Positions 44,541 through 54,892 of a stretch of DNA of 64,000 nt are shown here, in pieces. The DNA comes from Aphelocoma coerulescens. Lineage: Eukaryota; Chordata; Aves; Passeriformes; Corvidae. Numbering within the stretch: the first letter of the stretch is position 1; each line of letters begins with the position of its first letter. The stretch covers positions 2,914,001 through 2,978,000 of the forward strand of contig NW_027184084.1 of NCBI RefSeq assembly GCF_041296385.1, written 5' to 3'. The notes under the pieces are model-generated. The model saw only the letters and a program-made list of their open reading frames with translations, was not told the origin of the DNA and searched no databases. The position numbers were made by a program, and so were the translations under genes.

Positions 44541-45194
44541 TGTAGGAACCCAGAGTGCCAAGAACATTTCTCTGCCTGTTTTTAAGGGTTCTTACCCCCC
44601 TGAACAACACTGTTTTAACATCCAACCTTGGAAAAAATTACCAACGATCAGACAAGAACTAGAAAATACAGTGGTGTGAATTAGGTGATAGACTACTATG
44701 TAAGATTGTCACAGGGTGAAAAATTTAGAGGTTTTGGGCTTCTCTTTGTAGTAAATAGATAAGAGCAAAAAAAGTTAAAATGGAGGATTGTTGTTGTTCT
44801 ACAAACCTTTTCCTTCTTCTTCTACTACTCCATATTCTGCAGTAGAAGTAATATGGGATGATTGGACAAAAAATTCCGCAGTTCCTGGCCATGTTACTGA
44901 ATAATTGGTAGGAAAGTGAAAATAATATATGTTTTTAGTAACCATTGGTTAAATTATCTTTAAAAGGCTGTGTAAATCTTGATAATTAGAGATTTCTCTC
45001 CTGCTTTCTGTGCTCTATGCTGTACCTGGGTCACGCTAGTGGCTCTGTTCCTCTGATAAGACTTATTAAACAACTATCCGGCAGCATTGAAACTCAAGGA
45101 AAAGTCTCGGTTTGTCTTCGAAACTCCTTGCAAGGACTTTTAGAAAATTCTCTCCCATCAGGAGAGATTTGATTTATGGCAATGTTCAGTGTCA
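44541..45194 (+). mobile_element. Solo LTR P, copy 2
   Basis: 654 bp, TGTAGGAACCC...TTCAGTGTCA, with the 6-bp duplication TCCCTG (44535-44540, 45195-45200). Confidence 0.92.
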
Positions 45195-45666
45195 TCCCTG
45201 TTTTTGAGGAGAGACCCTCTTCCACACTTCAAGAAATGTGAAGAAGATTTCTACTTTGTGAAAGTTTGGTATAGCTTTTATAGTTTGTAAAGTGAAGTGT
45301 CTGTCAGACAAATTCAAGGCTTATCTCCCTTCAATCTGCTCTCAAGGCAAGATATTTATTGTCAGCTGGGAATGCCACCTCCATGGCACCAGAGATAACT
45401 CACTACTGGACAGATGTCCAGCCTGGGTTATCTCACCAATTAGCAGATTCATGTGAGGGGAAAGATGTCCTGAGCTATCGCACCAGCTGATAGAACAGAT
45501 AAGCTCTTCTGTGGCAAAGGGGAAGGTCCTGCTATAGCCTCCCTGTCTAAAAACATGGGGGAAGGCAAGAGGAGTTGTCTTTATAAACCACACATCCTGG
45601 TTCTTGCAGGGACAGGCAGGGCTCCTAACTAATCATGTCACAACCAGTGACTGCAGAATGACACAT
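45195..45666. other. No recognised gene
   Basis: Probably the continuation of the unit interrupted by LTR P at 44540. No coding frame of note. Confidence 0.4.
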
Positions 45667-46293
45667 TGTGCCGGTTTGGAGAAATTTGGAGGAAAATATC
45701 CTCTGATAGAAGGCAGGTTACAACCACCCCTCCCCCACCAGGTTCGGGAAAAAAAAAGAAATTTTCCTCAGAGGAAAGTGAAAGAGATAAAAACTATTTA
45801 TTTAACAAACACACAGGAAAAGGATAATAATGTTAAATAATAAACCCTCTCGCTGTGGAGAGAAACCTGGGAAAATTTCAGAGTCCTTCTGTAGATGTGG
45901 TCTCTCTCCTCCTCCTCGGAGCTAGGTCATGGGCCCACCTCCAGGGCCTCAGTTGAAAATTCTCCCAATGTGTTCTGATGTTGAAACAGTCCAGAAGAGA
46001 AGAGGGGAAAAACCGAAGTTCCAGGAAAACAAAGTTCAGCTCTCCATCTACCTCCAGAGAAAAGGAGCTGAAAGCTGGCTGAAAAGCAAGAAAGGTGCTT
46101 CCTCTGCTCTTCCTGCAGCAGGATGCAGAGGAGTGTGCATGTGTGTCCTTGAACAACTGCTTTGAAAAGTTTGCTAGGTTTTTTTTCCTCTCCCCCATCT
46201 CAGGCTCAGTTTAAAGGCACAGAAAGGCACAAAGTTAATTTCTGGGCATAGAACAGCGATAGGGGATACACATCATAAAGTCACCCCAAGACA
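45667..46293 (-). mobile_element. Solo LTR A-related, reverse
   Basis: 627 bp, plus strand TGTGCCGGTTTGG...CACCCCAAGACA, with CACAT (45662-45666) versus CTCAT (46294-46298) as an imperfect 5-bp duplication. It is more diverged than the copies at 47363 or 55261. Confidence 0.88.
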
Positions 46294-46385
46294 CTCATCT
46301 TTTCTGCTGGGGTCAGAGCAAAGTGCTGACTGTCCCTCCATGCCTGCGCTGTTGCTTCATGCTCTGCTGAGTTGCTGTAAAGGAG

Positions 46386-47362
46386 TGTTGCGGTTTGAAC
46401 CTGGCTAAGTGCCAGGCACCCACGAAAAAACCATCTACTTATTTTTCTCTGCAAAACTGAGCAGAGGAGGAGGAATTAAAAACTTCATTTTCATGATCTA
46501 AGGATTATTGAAAAAACCCAACACTGTAAGGCAAAACAGGTTCAAAACTTAAACAGTATAAAGAAGAATTATTATTAACAATTAAAAGTAAAAAGGGTAG
46601 TGAGAACCAAAGTAAATCTTCAGAACACCTTTCTTTCCCAGTCCCTCCCTCTTTCCACCAATCGCACAAGGAACAAAACATGGGGTTTTGGTCAGTATTT
46701 CACTTCTTAAAAATCTTTCTTCAGTATGCTTAAAGAAAAGAGTTTCTTCTGCTGTGCCATGGGATCCTTCCCATGGGAGATAGTTCTCTGCAAACTTTAC
46801 TAGCGTGGTTTTAACTTTTACAAGCAGCGGTCCTGCCCAAACCTGCTGCAACGTGAGCCCCTCCCATGAGTCAAACAGTCTTCCCACAACTGCCTAGCGT
46901 AGGTCATTTTAGTTCATGGTGTTTAGTCCTTTAAGGATGAGCTGATCTAGTTTGGAATCGAAGGCTCTCTTCCTCTATCTCTAAAAGCAAGGGTCATCTC
47001 TCTCTGTTCAAGTTCCTCACTAGATTACAGCTTTTCATCAGTATTCACACACACTCCAGCGTGAGTACTCTTCTTCACGGACTGTGCGTGGATCTCTGCA
47101 CCCCCCCATGCACCTCATGAATTACAGAGAAACAGTTTGTTGTATTATAGTCTTCACCATGGCTCATGGGAGACTCAGCTCTGGTGCTTGGAGCACCTCC
47201 TCCCTCTCCTTTTTTTTCACTGACCTCAGTGCCGCCATGTTGGTTTTCCTCAAATGTCCTCACTTTTCCTTTTTCTCTGACTTGGAAAAAAGTTGGTGTT
47301 TGTAAATTTCAGTTGAGAGGTTGATTTCGTCTGGGCTCCACATTGGGGAATTGCTCACCATG
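46386..47362 (-). mobile_element. LTR T, left part (split by the ERVL-like provirus)
   Basis: Plus strand starts TGTTGCGGTTTGAACC. It continues after the provirus at 54038-54345 (TCTCTTGCTACTGG... TTAAATATGTCATCACAGAGGCG...). The family is shared with 3290-3790. The far end is approximate. Confidence 0.65.
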
Positions 47363-48019
47363 TGTCTTGGGGTGACGTTATGATATGTATCCCATATCGC
47401 TGCCTATGCCCAGAAATTAATTTTGTGCCTTTCTATGCCTCTAAACTGAGCCTGAGAGGGAGAAGAAAAAACTGAGCAAAACTTTCTCAAAGCAGTTTGC
47501 AGCTTGTTCAAGGTCACATAAAGATAGGAGGTTTTTTTTTTTCCCTGCCCAGCCGCGGCAGGGGGGCGAGGAAGCACCCGGTTTGCTGTGTTCCAGTCAG
47601 CTTTTGGCCAGTTGTTTCAGTTTCTGGTTCTCCGGAGAGAGACTGAGAGTTGGACTTTGCTTTTTCCCTTCTCTAGAATTCCGGATTTTTTTCTCCCTTT
47701 GCTACTGGACTGCTTTTCAACCTCAGAGCACATCGGGAGGACTTTTCGTCGGGCACAGAGGGCCTGGCCCTGGGCCAAGCCCCAGCGCCGAGGAGACCAA
47801 AGGGAGGACTCTAACGCTTTCCCAGGTTTTTTTCCTCCACAGCAAAAGATTTTACCATTTAACCTCATTTTCCTTTCCCGTGTGTTTGTTAAATAAATTG
47901 TTTTATCTTCTTCACTTTCCTTCGAGGAAAATTTATTTTTTTTTCCCGAACCTGGTGGGGGAGGGGTGGTTGTGCCTTCTCTCAGAGTATATATTTCTAA
48001 ATTTGGCCAAACCGGTACA
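47363..48019 (+). mobile_element. ERVL-like provirus 5' LTR
   Basis: 657 bp, TGTCTTGGGGTGACG...AACCGGTACA. AATAAATTG lies near 47893. Confidence 0.95.
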
Positions 48020-48026
48020 AATTTAG

Positions 48027-48044
48027 TGGCGCCCAACTGTGTGG
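48027..48044 (+). other. Primer-binding site
   Basis: TGGCGCCCAACTGTGTGG, 7 bp after the LTR. TGGCGCCCAAC is shared with tRNA-Lys-type primer sites; the last bases differ. The tRNA identity is tentative. Confidence 0.7.
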
Positions 48045-48123
48045 CTCGAAGGAAAGTGAAAACCTGTGCTAATTACATTTTGGTTTGAATTTACTTATTC
48101 TGTGCTGGAGTAAAATAGTCATC

Positions 48124-50055
48124 ATGTTGGTTGAGTTCATAACATTTCTCTGGCTTGATATATTCATGTATTTCTGGTCTGTAGGCTTGTTTAAGGTACT
48201 AGTGCCTTTCTGGTCCCTAGGCTTATTTGCCTATCCACAACTTGGTCCGATCTTATCCTTGATAAGGAATTTTTGCAGAGCAGGGACACGAATTCGGATT
48301 TCTATTTTGCTGTGCTCGGTGATAATGATTTATAAGAAGTTGACAGAGGTACAGGCATCGGTTCAAAGTGTGTATGATAAATGGTTTCTCCCTCCTAACC
48401 CCAGCCCTAGCTTCAGTAGCCTGTTTTGGGAATTTATTAGTAACTGCACCCAGATTGTTAGAGGAGGAGGAGATGGGGTTTCCCTTCCCTTTAAATTTGA
48501 TAGGTTTTCTTTTGAGAGTGTTCAGTTTCCCCTGGATATTAAAGAGACCACCCTCCTGGTATTTAACCTGGTAATCTTCCTCTATATGATTCACAACTTC
48601 TCTAGAATGAGAGCTCAGATTTCCCGGGTGACTGCCGAGACACCTGACCCAGAGGTGGAACATCCTGAGCGGTGTGGGGAATGGGAGGATATAGGCCAAA
48701 TCCTGAAGAAATTCTCTGACCCAATGGTTTGCAATTTTTCCCCTGAACAAGTTCAGAAACCAGCTGAGGTGGCGAAATATCTGAAAGAGAAATACAATGA
48801 CAATTCCAATGAGAACAAGCTCCTTGCAATATGTTGGGTCTTGGCATATGCCTATCGCACACTGCAGCCGGTAAGGGTAGAGAGGCAGGAAGATCAATCA
48901 GCAAAGCCTGCAGATATCCCAGTCACTCAGGCTGCAGATAAACCAGACAGCAAGCCCAAGCCAGATGGAGAGTCTAAGCCACTGACAGTGGCTCCTGTTA
49001 CAAGGAAAAAGCACATAACCAAAACTGATCGCCCAGTGAAAGATGAGGATAATGGAGGGGAAGGAACCTCAAAAGATGCAGGGGAAGGAACCTCAAAACC
49101 ACCAACTGACTCAGGCACAGAAACCATTACTGAGTCCATGTCCATAAAGGACCTTCACAGCCTAAGAAAGGATTACACCCGACGGTCCGATGAATCCATA
49201 ATAAGTTGGATGGTCCGTATTTGGGATGCGGCAGGTGATGATGTGATGCTGGACGGTGCTGAAGCGAGGCATTTGGGATCCCTGTCACATGATCCAGTGA
49301 TCGACCAAGCGATGAAAAGGGGGACTGACTCTACCAGTGTCTGGAGACGAGTTTTGACAGGCGTGATTGAAAGATATATGTGTGGAGATGATCTCTACAT
49401 GCAGCAAACCCCGTGGAAGACCATAGAACAAGGGATCCAACGCCTGAGAGAACTAGGGGTGGTAGAGGTTGTCTTCGCAAATGACCCAGGATTGAGGAGT
49501 CCAGACCGGGCCAGAGTTATTCCATACATGTGGCGAAAACTCATACAACTTGGGCCACCAGAATACGCTTCTGCTTTAGCAATAATGAAACCAGACTACG
49601 GTGCAAATGAGACTGTGAAGGATATGGCAGTGAAGCTCCGAGCATATGCAGACTCTGTGCATGGCCCAACACATGCAAGGATCGCAGCTGTGGAAACACA
49701 TGTGAAGAGAATGGAAGATAAGATGGAGAAGAGTCTCCAGGAGATTAAAGAGTGCCTTCTCCGCGGACGTTCCCCAGAGAGAAGGCACATCCCACGAAGT
49801 GAGCTGTGGGATTTCCTGTGTGACAGTGGGGAGAACATGAGGAAGTGGGGTGGACAACCCAATTCTGCTCTGGCAGCACGAGTGCGTGAATTGAAGGAGC
49901 GCAAGTCTCAGAAAGGAGGACCTACCAAAAAGGAAGTAGCACCAGTTGCCTGTAGCCAAACTGCCGGAAATGATGGAAAAGAGGATGACATGTCCAATTC
50001 CCATGAAGGAACCTCTAAGATACAGGCCCAGGGAAAGAAAGATAACCAGGCATAG
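48124..50055 (+). CDS. gag: ERVL-like Gag (643 aa)
   Basis: The frame is open from before 48085, but the first ATG is 48124. The N-terminus is unusually hydrophobic: stretches near 48130-48260 (FITFLWLDIFMYFW, GLFKVLVPFWSLGLF) and near 48550-48600 (LLVFNLVIFLYMI) could span or anchor in membrane. A charged, Pro/Lys/Glu-rich linker (48870-49130) follows, then a helical capsid-like region (49140-49680: ISWMVRIWDAAGDD, TIEQGIQRLRELG) and a basic C-terminus. No Cys-His zinc knuckle is present. It stops TAG at 50053-50055, in the same frame as pol. It should assemble the particle core. Confidence 0.85.
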   Translation: MLVEFITFLWLDIFMYFWSVGLFKVLVPFWSLGLFAYPQLGPILSLIRNFCRAGTRIRISILLCSVIMIYKKLTEVQASVQSVYDKWFLPPNPSPSFSSLFWEFISNCTQIVRGGGDGVSLPFKFDRFSFESVQFPLDIKETTLLVFNLVIFLYMIHNFSRMRAQISRVTAETPDPEVEHPERCGEWEDIGQILKKFSDPMVCNFSPEQVQKPAEVAKYLKEKYNDNSNENKLLAICWVLAYAYRTLQPVRVERQEDQSAKPADIPVTQAADKPDSKPKPDGESKPLTVAPVTRKKHITKTDRPVKDEDNGGEGTSKDAGEGTSKPPTDSGTETITESMSIKDLHSLRKDYTRRSDESIISWMVRIWDAAGDDVMLDGAEARHLGSLSHDPVIDQAMKRGTDSTSVWRRVLTGVIERYMCGDDLYMQQTPWKTIEQGIQRLRELGVVEVVFANDPGLRSPDRARVIPYMWRKLIQLGPPEYASALAIMKPDYGANETVKDMAVKLRAYADSVHGPTHARIAAVETHVKRMEDKMEKSLQEIKECLLRGRSPERRHIPRSELWDFLCDSGENMRKWGGQPNSALAARVRELKERKSQKGGPTKKEVAPVACSQTAGNDGKEDDMSNSHEGTSKIQAQGKKDNQA

Positions 50056-50089
50056 AGGGGCCCTGCCTCTAGCCAGGTAGAGGTCAGGG
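50053..50089 (+). promoter_or_regulatory. UAG stop with downstream hairpin, candidate readthrough signal
   Basis: After TAG (50053-50055) and a 5-nt spacer, CCCTGCCTCT (50061-50070) can pair with AGAGG-T-CAGGG (50079-50089): ten pairs, one bulged base and an 8-nt loop. Pol is open in frame from 50056. Gammaretroviruses make Gag-Pol by reading through UAG with a pseudoknot just downstream; the layout here suggests the same trick. Confidence 0.65.
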
Positions 50090-53000
50090 AAAACCGTGTT
50101 TTTTGGACTGTGTGGATTCGTTGGCCTGGTACATCAGAACCACAAAAATATGATGCCTTGGTTGACACTGGTGCGCAGTGTACAATAATTCCATCGCAGC
50201 ATGTGGGGGTAGAATCTGTTTCTATTTCTGGTGTAACGGGTGGATCACAAAATTTGACCTTGGTGGAAGCTGAGGTGAGCCTGACTGGAACTGAGTGGAA
50301 GAAGCATCTCATTGTGACTGGCCCACAGGCCCCGTGCATTTTGGGCATAGACTTCCTCCGGAACGGGTATTTTAGAGACCCAAAGGGACTCAAGTGGGCT
50401 TTTGGAATAGCTGCTGTGGAGACAGAGGGCAGTAAGCAATTGAACACTTTGCCTGGGCTATCAGAAAACCCGTCTGCAGTCGGCCTTCTGAAGGTGGAAG
50501 AACAAAGAGTACCAATTGCTACCTCGACAGTGCATCGCCGACAGTACCGGACAACTCGAGATGCTGTGATCCCCATCCACAAGATGATCCGTGAGCTGGA
50601 GAGCCAAGGGGTGGTCAGCAAGACCCACTCACCCTTCAACAGCCCCATTTGGCCTGTGCGCAAATCTGAAGGAGAATGGAGATTGACTGTGGACTATCGT
50701 GCCTTGAATGAAGTGACTCCACCACTGAGCGCTGCTGTGCCGAACATGTTGGAGCTCCAGTATGAGCTGGAGTCCAAAGCAGCGAAGTGGTATGCCACTA
50801 TTGACATTGCCAATGCATTTTTCTCCATCCCTCTGGCAGCAGAGTGCAGGCCTCAGTTTGCTTTCACCTGGAGAGGTGTGCAGTACACCTGGAACCGACT
50901 GCCCCAGGGGTGGAAGCACAGTCCCACCATCTGCCATGGACTAATCCAGACTGCACTAGAAAAGGGTGAGGCTCCAGAACATCTGCAGTACATTGATGAC
51001 ATCATTGTGTGGGGGAACACTGCAACAGAAGTGTTTGAGAAAGGAGAGAAAGTTATCCGGATTCTCCTGGAAGCTGGTTTCGCCATCAAGAAGAGTAAAG
51101 TCAAGGGACCTGCCCGAGAGATCCAGTTCCTGGGAGTAAAGTGGCAAGATGGACGACGTCAGATTCCTGTTGAGGTCATCAATAAGATCACTGCAATGTC
51201 TCCACCAACCAACAAGAAGGAAACACAAGCTTTCCTAGGTGCCATAGGCTTTTGGAGGATGCACATTCCTGAGTACAGCCAGATTGTGAGTCCTCTCTAC
51301 CTGGTTACCCGCAAGAAGAACGATTTCCACTGGGGCCCCGAACAGCAACAAGCTTTCACCCAAATCAAGCAGGAAATCGCTCATGCGGTAGCCCTTGGCC
51401 CAGTTAGGACAGGACCCGAAGTGAAGAACGTGCTCTACTCTGCAGCTGGGAGCCATGGCCTGTCCTGGAGCCTCTGGCAGAAGGTGTCTGGTGAGACTCG
51501 TGGTCGACCACTGGGGTTTTGGAGCCGAAGCTACAGAGGGTCTGAAGCCAACTACACTCCCACAGAGAAGGAAATCCTGGCAGCCTATGAAGGAATCAAA
51601 GCCGCCTCAGAGGTAATTGGAACTGAGGCACAACTCCTCTTGGCACCCCGACTACCAGTGCTGGGGTGGATGTTCAAAGCAGAGGTTCCCTCTACCCACC
51701 ACGCCACCAATGCCACATGGAGCAAATGGATTGCTCTCATCACACAGCGCGCCTGTATTGGAAAACTGAATCGCCCTGGGATTTTGGAAATAATCACAAA
51801 TTGGCCTGAAGGTGAAAACTTTGGTCTCGCTGATGAAGAAGAACAAGTGACACGTGCTGAAGAAGCTCCACCGTACAACCAACTGCCATCAGAAGACACA
51901 CGCTACGCTCTTTTCACCGACGGTTCTTGTCGTATCGTAGGGATGAAACGAAAGTGGAAAGCAGCCGTATGGAGTCCCACACGACGGGTTGCAGAAGCTA
52001 CTGAGGGAGAAGGTGGATCAAGCCAATTCGCTGAACTCAAAGCTGTTCAACTAGCCCTGGACATTGCTGAAAGGGAGAAGTGGCCAAAGCTCTACCTCTA
52101 CACTGATTCATGGATGGTAGCCAATGCTCTGTGGGGATGGTTAGAGAAGTGGGAAAAAGCTAATTGGCAGCGTAGGGGAAAACCAATCTGGGCTGCTGAA
52201 GAGTGGAAAAACATCACTGCCCGAGTGAGAAAGCTGGTTGTGAAAGTCCGCCATGTAGATGCCCATGTCCCCAAGAGCAGGGCTAATGAAGAACACCAAA
52301 ACAACAAGCAGGTAGATCAGGCTGCAAAGATAGAAGTGTCACAGGTAGACTTGGACTGGAAACACAAGGGAGAGTTGTTCCTAGCTCGATGGGCCCATGA
52401 TGCCTCAGGCCATCAGGGCAGAGATGCCACCTATAAGTGGGCACGAGACCGAGGGGTGGATCTAACCATGGACAGTATCTCCCAGGTCATCCATGACTGT
52501 GAGACATGCGCTGCGATCAAGCAGGCCAAGCGGGTGAAGCCCCTGTGGTATGGTGGGCGGTGGTCCAAATACAAGTATGGGGAGGCCTGGCAGATTGATT
52601 ACATCACACTGCCTCAAACCCGCCAAGGCAAGCGCCATGTGCTCACAATGGTAGAAGCCACCACAGGATGGCTGGAGACCTACCCTGTGCCTCATGCTAC
52701 AGCCCGGAACACCATCCTGGGCCTCGAAAAGCAAGTCCTTTGGAGGCATGGTACCCCTGAGAGAATTGAATCTGATAATGGGACTCATTTTAAGAACAGC
52801 CTTATTAACACCTGGGCTAGAGAACATGGCATTGAGTGGGTGTACCACATCCCTTACCATGCACCAGCTGCAGGCAAAGTGGAACGGTGTAATGGATTGT
52901 TGAAAACCACTTTGAAGGCACTAGGTGGGGGAACTTTCAAAAATTGGGAACAGCATCTAGCAAAGGCCACCTGGTTAGTTAACACCCGAGGTTCCACCAA

Positions 53001-53232
53001 TAGAGCTGGTCCAGCCCAATCTGAATCCCTGCATACAACAGATGGAGATAAGGTCCCAGTAGTGCATGTCAGAGGTCTGTTAGGAAAGACTGTATGGGTA
53101 AAATCTGCCTCGAGTACAGACAAACCCACCCGTGGGGTTGTCTTCGCCCAGGGACCTGGTTGCACATGGTGGGTAATGAAGAAAGATGGAACAACACGTT
53201 GTGTACCACAGGGAGATCTGATTGTAGTGTGA
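50056..53232 (+). CDS. pol: ERVL-like Pol: protease, RT, RNase H, integrase (1058 codons after UAG)
   Basis: Open without interruption to TGA 53230-53232. Protease DTGAQCTII starts at 50164. RT has LTVDYRALNE near 50685, TIDIANAFFSI near 50803, LPQGWKHSP near 50910 and catalytic YIDD at 50989-51000. RNase H has FTDGSC near 51913, a Glu near 52040 and YTDSW near 52100. Integrase has the zinc region (HDASGHQ ... CETCAAIK, 52396-52520), catalytic Asp in WQIDYITLP near 52590, ESDNGTHF near 52768 and Glu in GKVERCNG near 52877. An SH3-like C-terminal region follows (VWVKSAS). No dUTPase domain follows integrase, unlike mammalian ERV-L. No ATG is required if it is made as Gag-Pol by readthrough. 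All catalytic residues I can check are present. Confidence 0.92.
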   Translation, partial: RGPASSQVEVRENRVFWTVWIRWPGTSEPQKYDALVDTGAQCTIIPSQHVGVESVSISGVTGGSQNLTLVEAEVSLTGTEWKKHLIVTGPQAPCILGIDFLRNGYFRDPKGLKWAFGIAAVETEGSKQLNTLPGLSENPSAVGLLKVEEQRVPIATSTVHRRQYRTTRDAVIPIHKMIRELESQGVVSKTHSPFNSPIWPVRKSEGEWRLTVDYRALNEVTPPLSAAVPNMLELQYELESKAAKWYATIDIANAFFSIPLAAECRPQFAFTWRGVQYTWNRLPQGWKHSPTICHGLIQTALEKGEAPEHLQYIDDIIVWGNTATEVFEKGEKVIRILLEAGFAIKKSKVKGPAREIQFLGVKWQDGRRQIPVEVINKITAMSPPTNKKETQAFLGAIGFWRMHIPEYSQIVSPLYLVTRKKNDFHWGPEQQQAFTQIKQEIAHAVALGPVRTGPEVKNVLYSAAGSHGLSWSLWQKVSGETRGRPLGFWSRSYRGSEANYTPTEKEILAAYEGIKAASEVIGTEAQLLLAPRLPVLGWMFKAEVPSTHHATNATWSKWIALITQRACIGKLNRPGILEIITNWPEGENFGLADEEEQVTRAEEAPPYNQLPSEDTRYALFTDGSCRIVGMKRKWKAAVWSPTRRVAEATEGEGGSSQFAELKAVQLALDIAEREKWPKLYLYTDSWMVANALWGWLEKWEKANWQRRGKPIWAAEEWKNITARVRKLVVKVRHVDAHVPKSRANEEHQNNKQVDQAAKIEVSQVDLDWKHKGELFLARWAHDASGHQGRDATYKWARDRGVDLTMDSISQVIHDCETCAAIKQAKRVKPLWYGGRWSKYKYGEAWQIDYITLPQTRQGKRHVLTMVEATTGWLETYPVPHATARNTILGLEKQVLWRHGTPERIESDNGTHFKNSLINTWAREHGIEWVYHIPYHAPAAGKVERCNGLLKTTLKALGGGTFKNWEQHLAKATWLVNTRGSTNRAGPAQSESLHTTDGDKVPVVHVRGLLGKTVWVKSASSTDKPTRGVVFAQGPGCTWWVMKKDGTTRCVPQGDLIVV

Positions 53233-53360
53233 AATGCTTGTATACCCCTGCTTGCTGATTGTCACTGTCGCTGTTCATATATAGCTGTGTATATATATAT
53301 ATGTATTAATGTGTGTGTAGAATTAGAATATCTTAGTTTGGGCATTGAGCCAACAATATG

Positions 53361-53375
53361 GGATAAGGGGTGGAA
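53361..53375 (+). other. Polypurine tract
   Basis: GGATAAGGGGTGGAA directly before the 3' LTR; likely plus-strand primer, with pyrimidine interruptions. Confidence 0.6.
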
Positions 53376-54032
53376 TGTCTTGGGGTGACGTTATGATATG
53401 TATCCCATATCGCTGCCTATGCCCAGAAATTAATTTTGTGCCTTTCTATGCCTCTAAACTGAGCCTGAGAGGGAGAAGAAAAAACTGAGCAAAACTTTCT
53501 CAAAGCAGTTTGCAGCTTGTTCAAGGTCACTTAAAGATAGGAGGTTTTTTTTTTTCCCTGCCCAGCCGCGGCAGGGGGGCGAGGAAGCACCCGGTTTGCT
53601 GTGTTCCAGTCAGCTTTTGGCCAGTTGTTTCAGTTTCTGGTTCTCCGGAGAGAGACTGAGAGTTGGACTTTGCTTTTTCCCTTCTCTAGAATTCCGGATT
53701 TTTTTCTCCCTTTGCTACTGGACTGCTTTTCAACCTCAGAGCACATCGGGAGGACTTTTCGTCGGGCACAGAGGGCCTGGCCCTGGGCCAAGCCCCAGCG
53801 CCGAGGAGACCAAAGGGAGGACTCTAACGCTTTCCCAGGTTTTTTTCCTCCACAGCAAAAGATTTTACCATTTAACCTCATTTTCCTTTCCCGTGTGTTT
53901 GTTAAATAAATTGTTTTATCTTCTTCACTTTCCTTCGAGGAAAATTTATTTTTTTTTCCCGAACCTGGTGGGGGAGGGGTGGTTGTGCCTTCTCTCAGAG
54001 TATATATTTCTAAATTTGGCCAAACCGGTACA
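53376..54032 (+). mobile_element. ERVL-like provirus 3' LTR
   Basis: 657 bp, one visible difference from the 5' LTR. Confidence 0.95.
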
Positions 54033-54037
54033 CCATG

Positions 54038-54345
54038 TCTCTTGCTACTGGCCACGTGGTCCCTGCTGGCACTGCATGGGTGGCTCCAGCCTCAGGAGGG
54101 CCCCGGCCCTGCAGTCCCTGGCGGCCCCCACCGGGATGGGCCCCAGTGGCCACCTCAGCACCCCTTGGGAGAAGAAAGAGCACTTCCCGTGGTTTTTCCT
54201 TTCTTAAATATGTCATCACAGAGGCGTTACCAACTTGTCTAATTGGGCTAGTAACCTGCCCATTGTCAGAGCCTTCAGCGATTGGCTCTGTGCCAGACAT
54301 AGAAGTTTCGAGCAGCTTTTCTCCCACCCCCACAAAAAACTAGGC
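54038..54345 (-). mobile_element. LTR T, right part
   Basis: Continuation of 46386-47362 after the CCATG duplication; resembles 3500-3790. The end is uncertain. Confidence 0.6.
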
Positions 54346-54569
54346 TGTGTTAAAGCAACACAAGGTGGTGACTGGGAGGTGAAGGATGAACCATGTGGGG
54401 ATGGTGGAGCTGCTGACTACAGGAAATGAGTAATGTAAGGAAGAGTGGGAGTATTGAGCGTGACAATAGGTCACACTGGGAAGACAGCAGGTTAGGTACA
54501 AAATATTATGGGTATTACTTGCTATAATATTGGTGGCATATTCTTGACTTCATCATGCATCAGGAAACA

Positions 54570-54768
54570 CTCTTTCCCTGTGACGGTGACTGAGCACTGG
54601 CAGAGGTTTCCCAGAGAGGTTGTGGAGTTTCTCTCCTTGAAGATATTCAAAAGCTGTATGAACATGGTCCTGGGCAACCTGCTGTAGGTGGCCCTGCTTG
54701 AGCAGGAGGGTTGGACAAAATGACATTCAGAGGTCCCTTCCAACCTCAGCCATTCTGTGATTCTGTTA
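54570..54768 (+). mobile_element. CR1 LINE 3' end
   Basis: CR1-type 3' terminal region (GGTTTCCCAGAGAGGTTGTGGAGTTT-like, TTGGACAAAATGACATTCAGAGGTCCCTTCC) ending TGTGATTCTGT. 54346-54569 before it holds nothing I recognise. Confidence 0.85.
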
Positions 54769-54892
54769 TCTCTGGTGTAAGATGGCAAAGCTTAATCTAT
54801 AAAATATGTTTTATTGCCTCTCCTTATGAAAATCTACCAACTTCATTACTCACTGTGCAGTCTTCAGATTAATAATTCACTCAGTGAAGACA

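Larger units (their letters stand above)
47363..54032 (+). mobile_element. Complete young ERVL-like provirus
   Basis: 6670 bp: LTR, primer site, gag, UAG, pol (protease, RT, RNase H, integrase), purine tract, LTR; no env. An exact 5-bp target duplication CCATG (47358-47362 and 54033-54037) flanks it. The 657-bp LTRs differ, by my reading, at one base (47518 A versus 53531 T). Both long frames are open. Assignment to the ERVL-like (class III) group rests on the 5-bp duplication and the env-less gag-pol layout and is inferred. The right flank continues LTR T. Confidence 0.92.

Noticed and set aside
47617..48036. Frames repeated at 22135, 47617, 53630 and others
   Set aside because: All are LTR A read in one frame or another; repetition reflects the LTR, not a gene family.
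48253..48897. 214-codon minus-strand frame opposite ERVL-like gag
   Set aside because: Antisense frame inside an intact sense gene, without motifs or homologous arrangement.
49908..50663. 251-codon minus-strand frame opposite gag/pol junction
   Set aside because: Antisense shadow; the sense strand encodes protease and RT.
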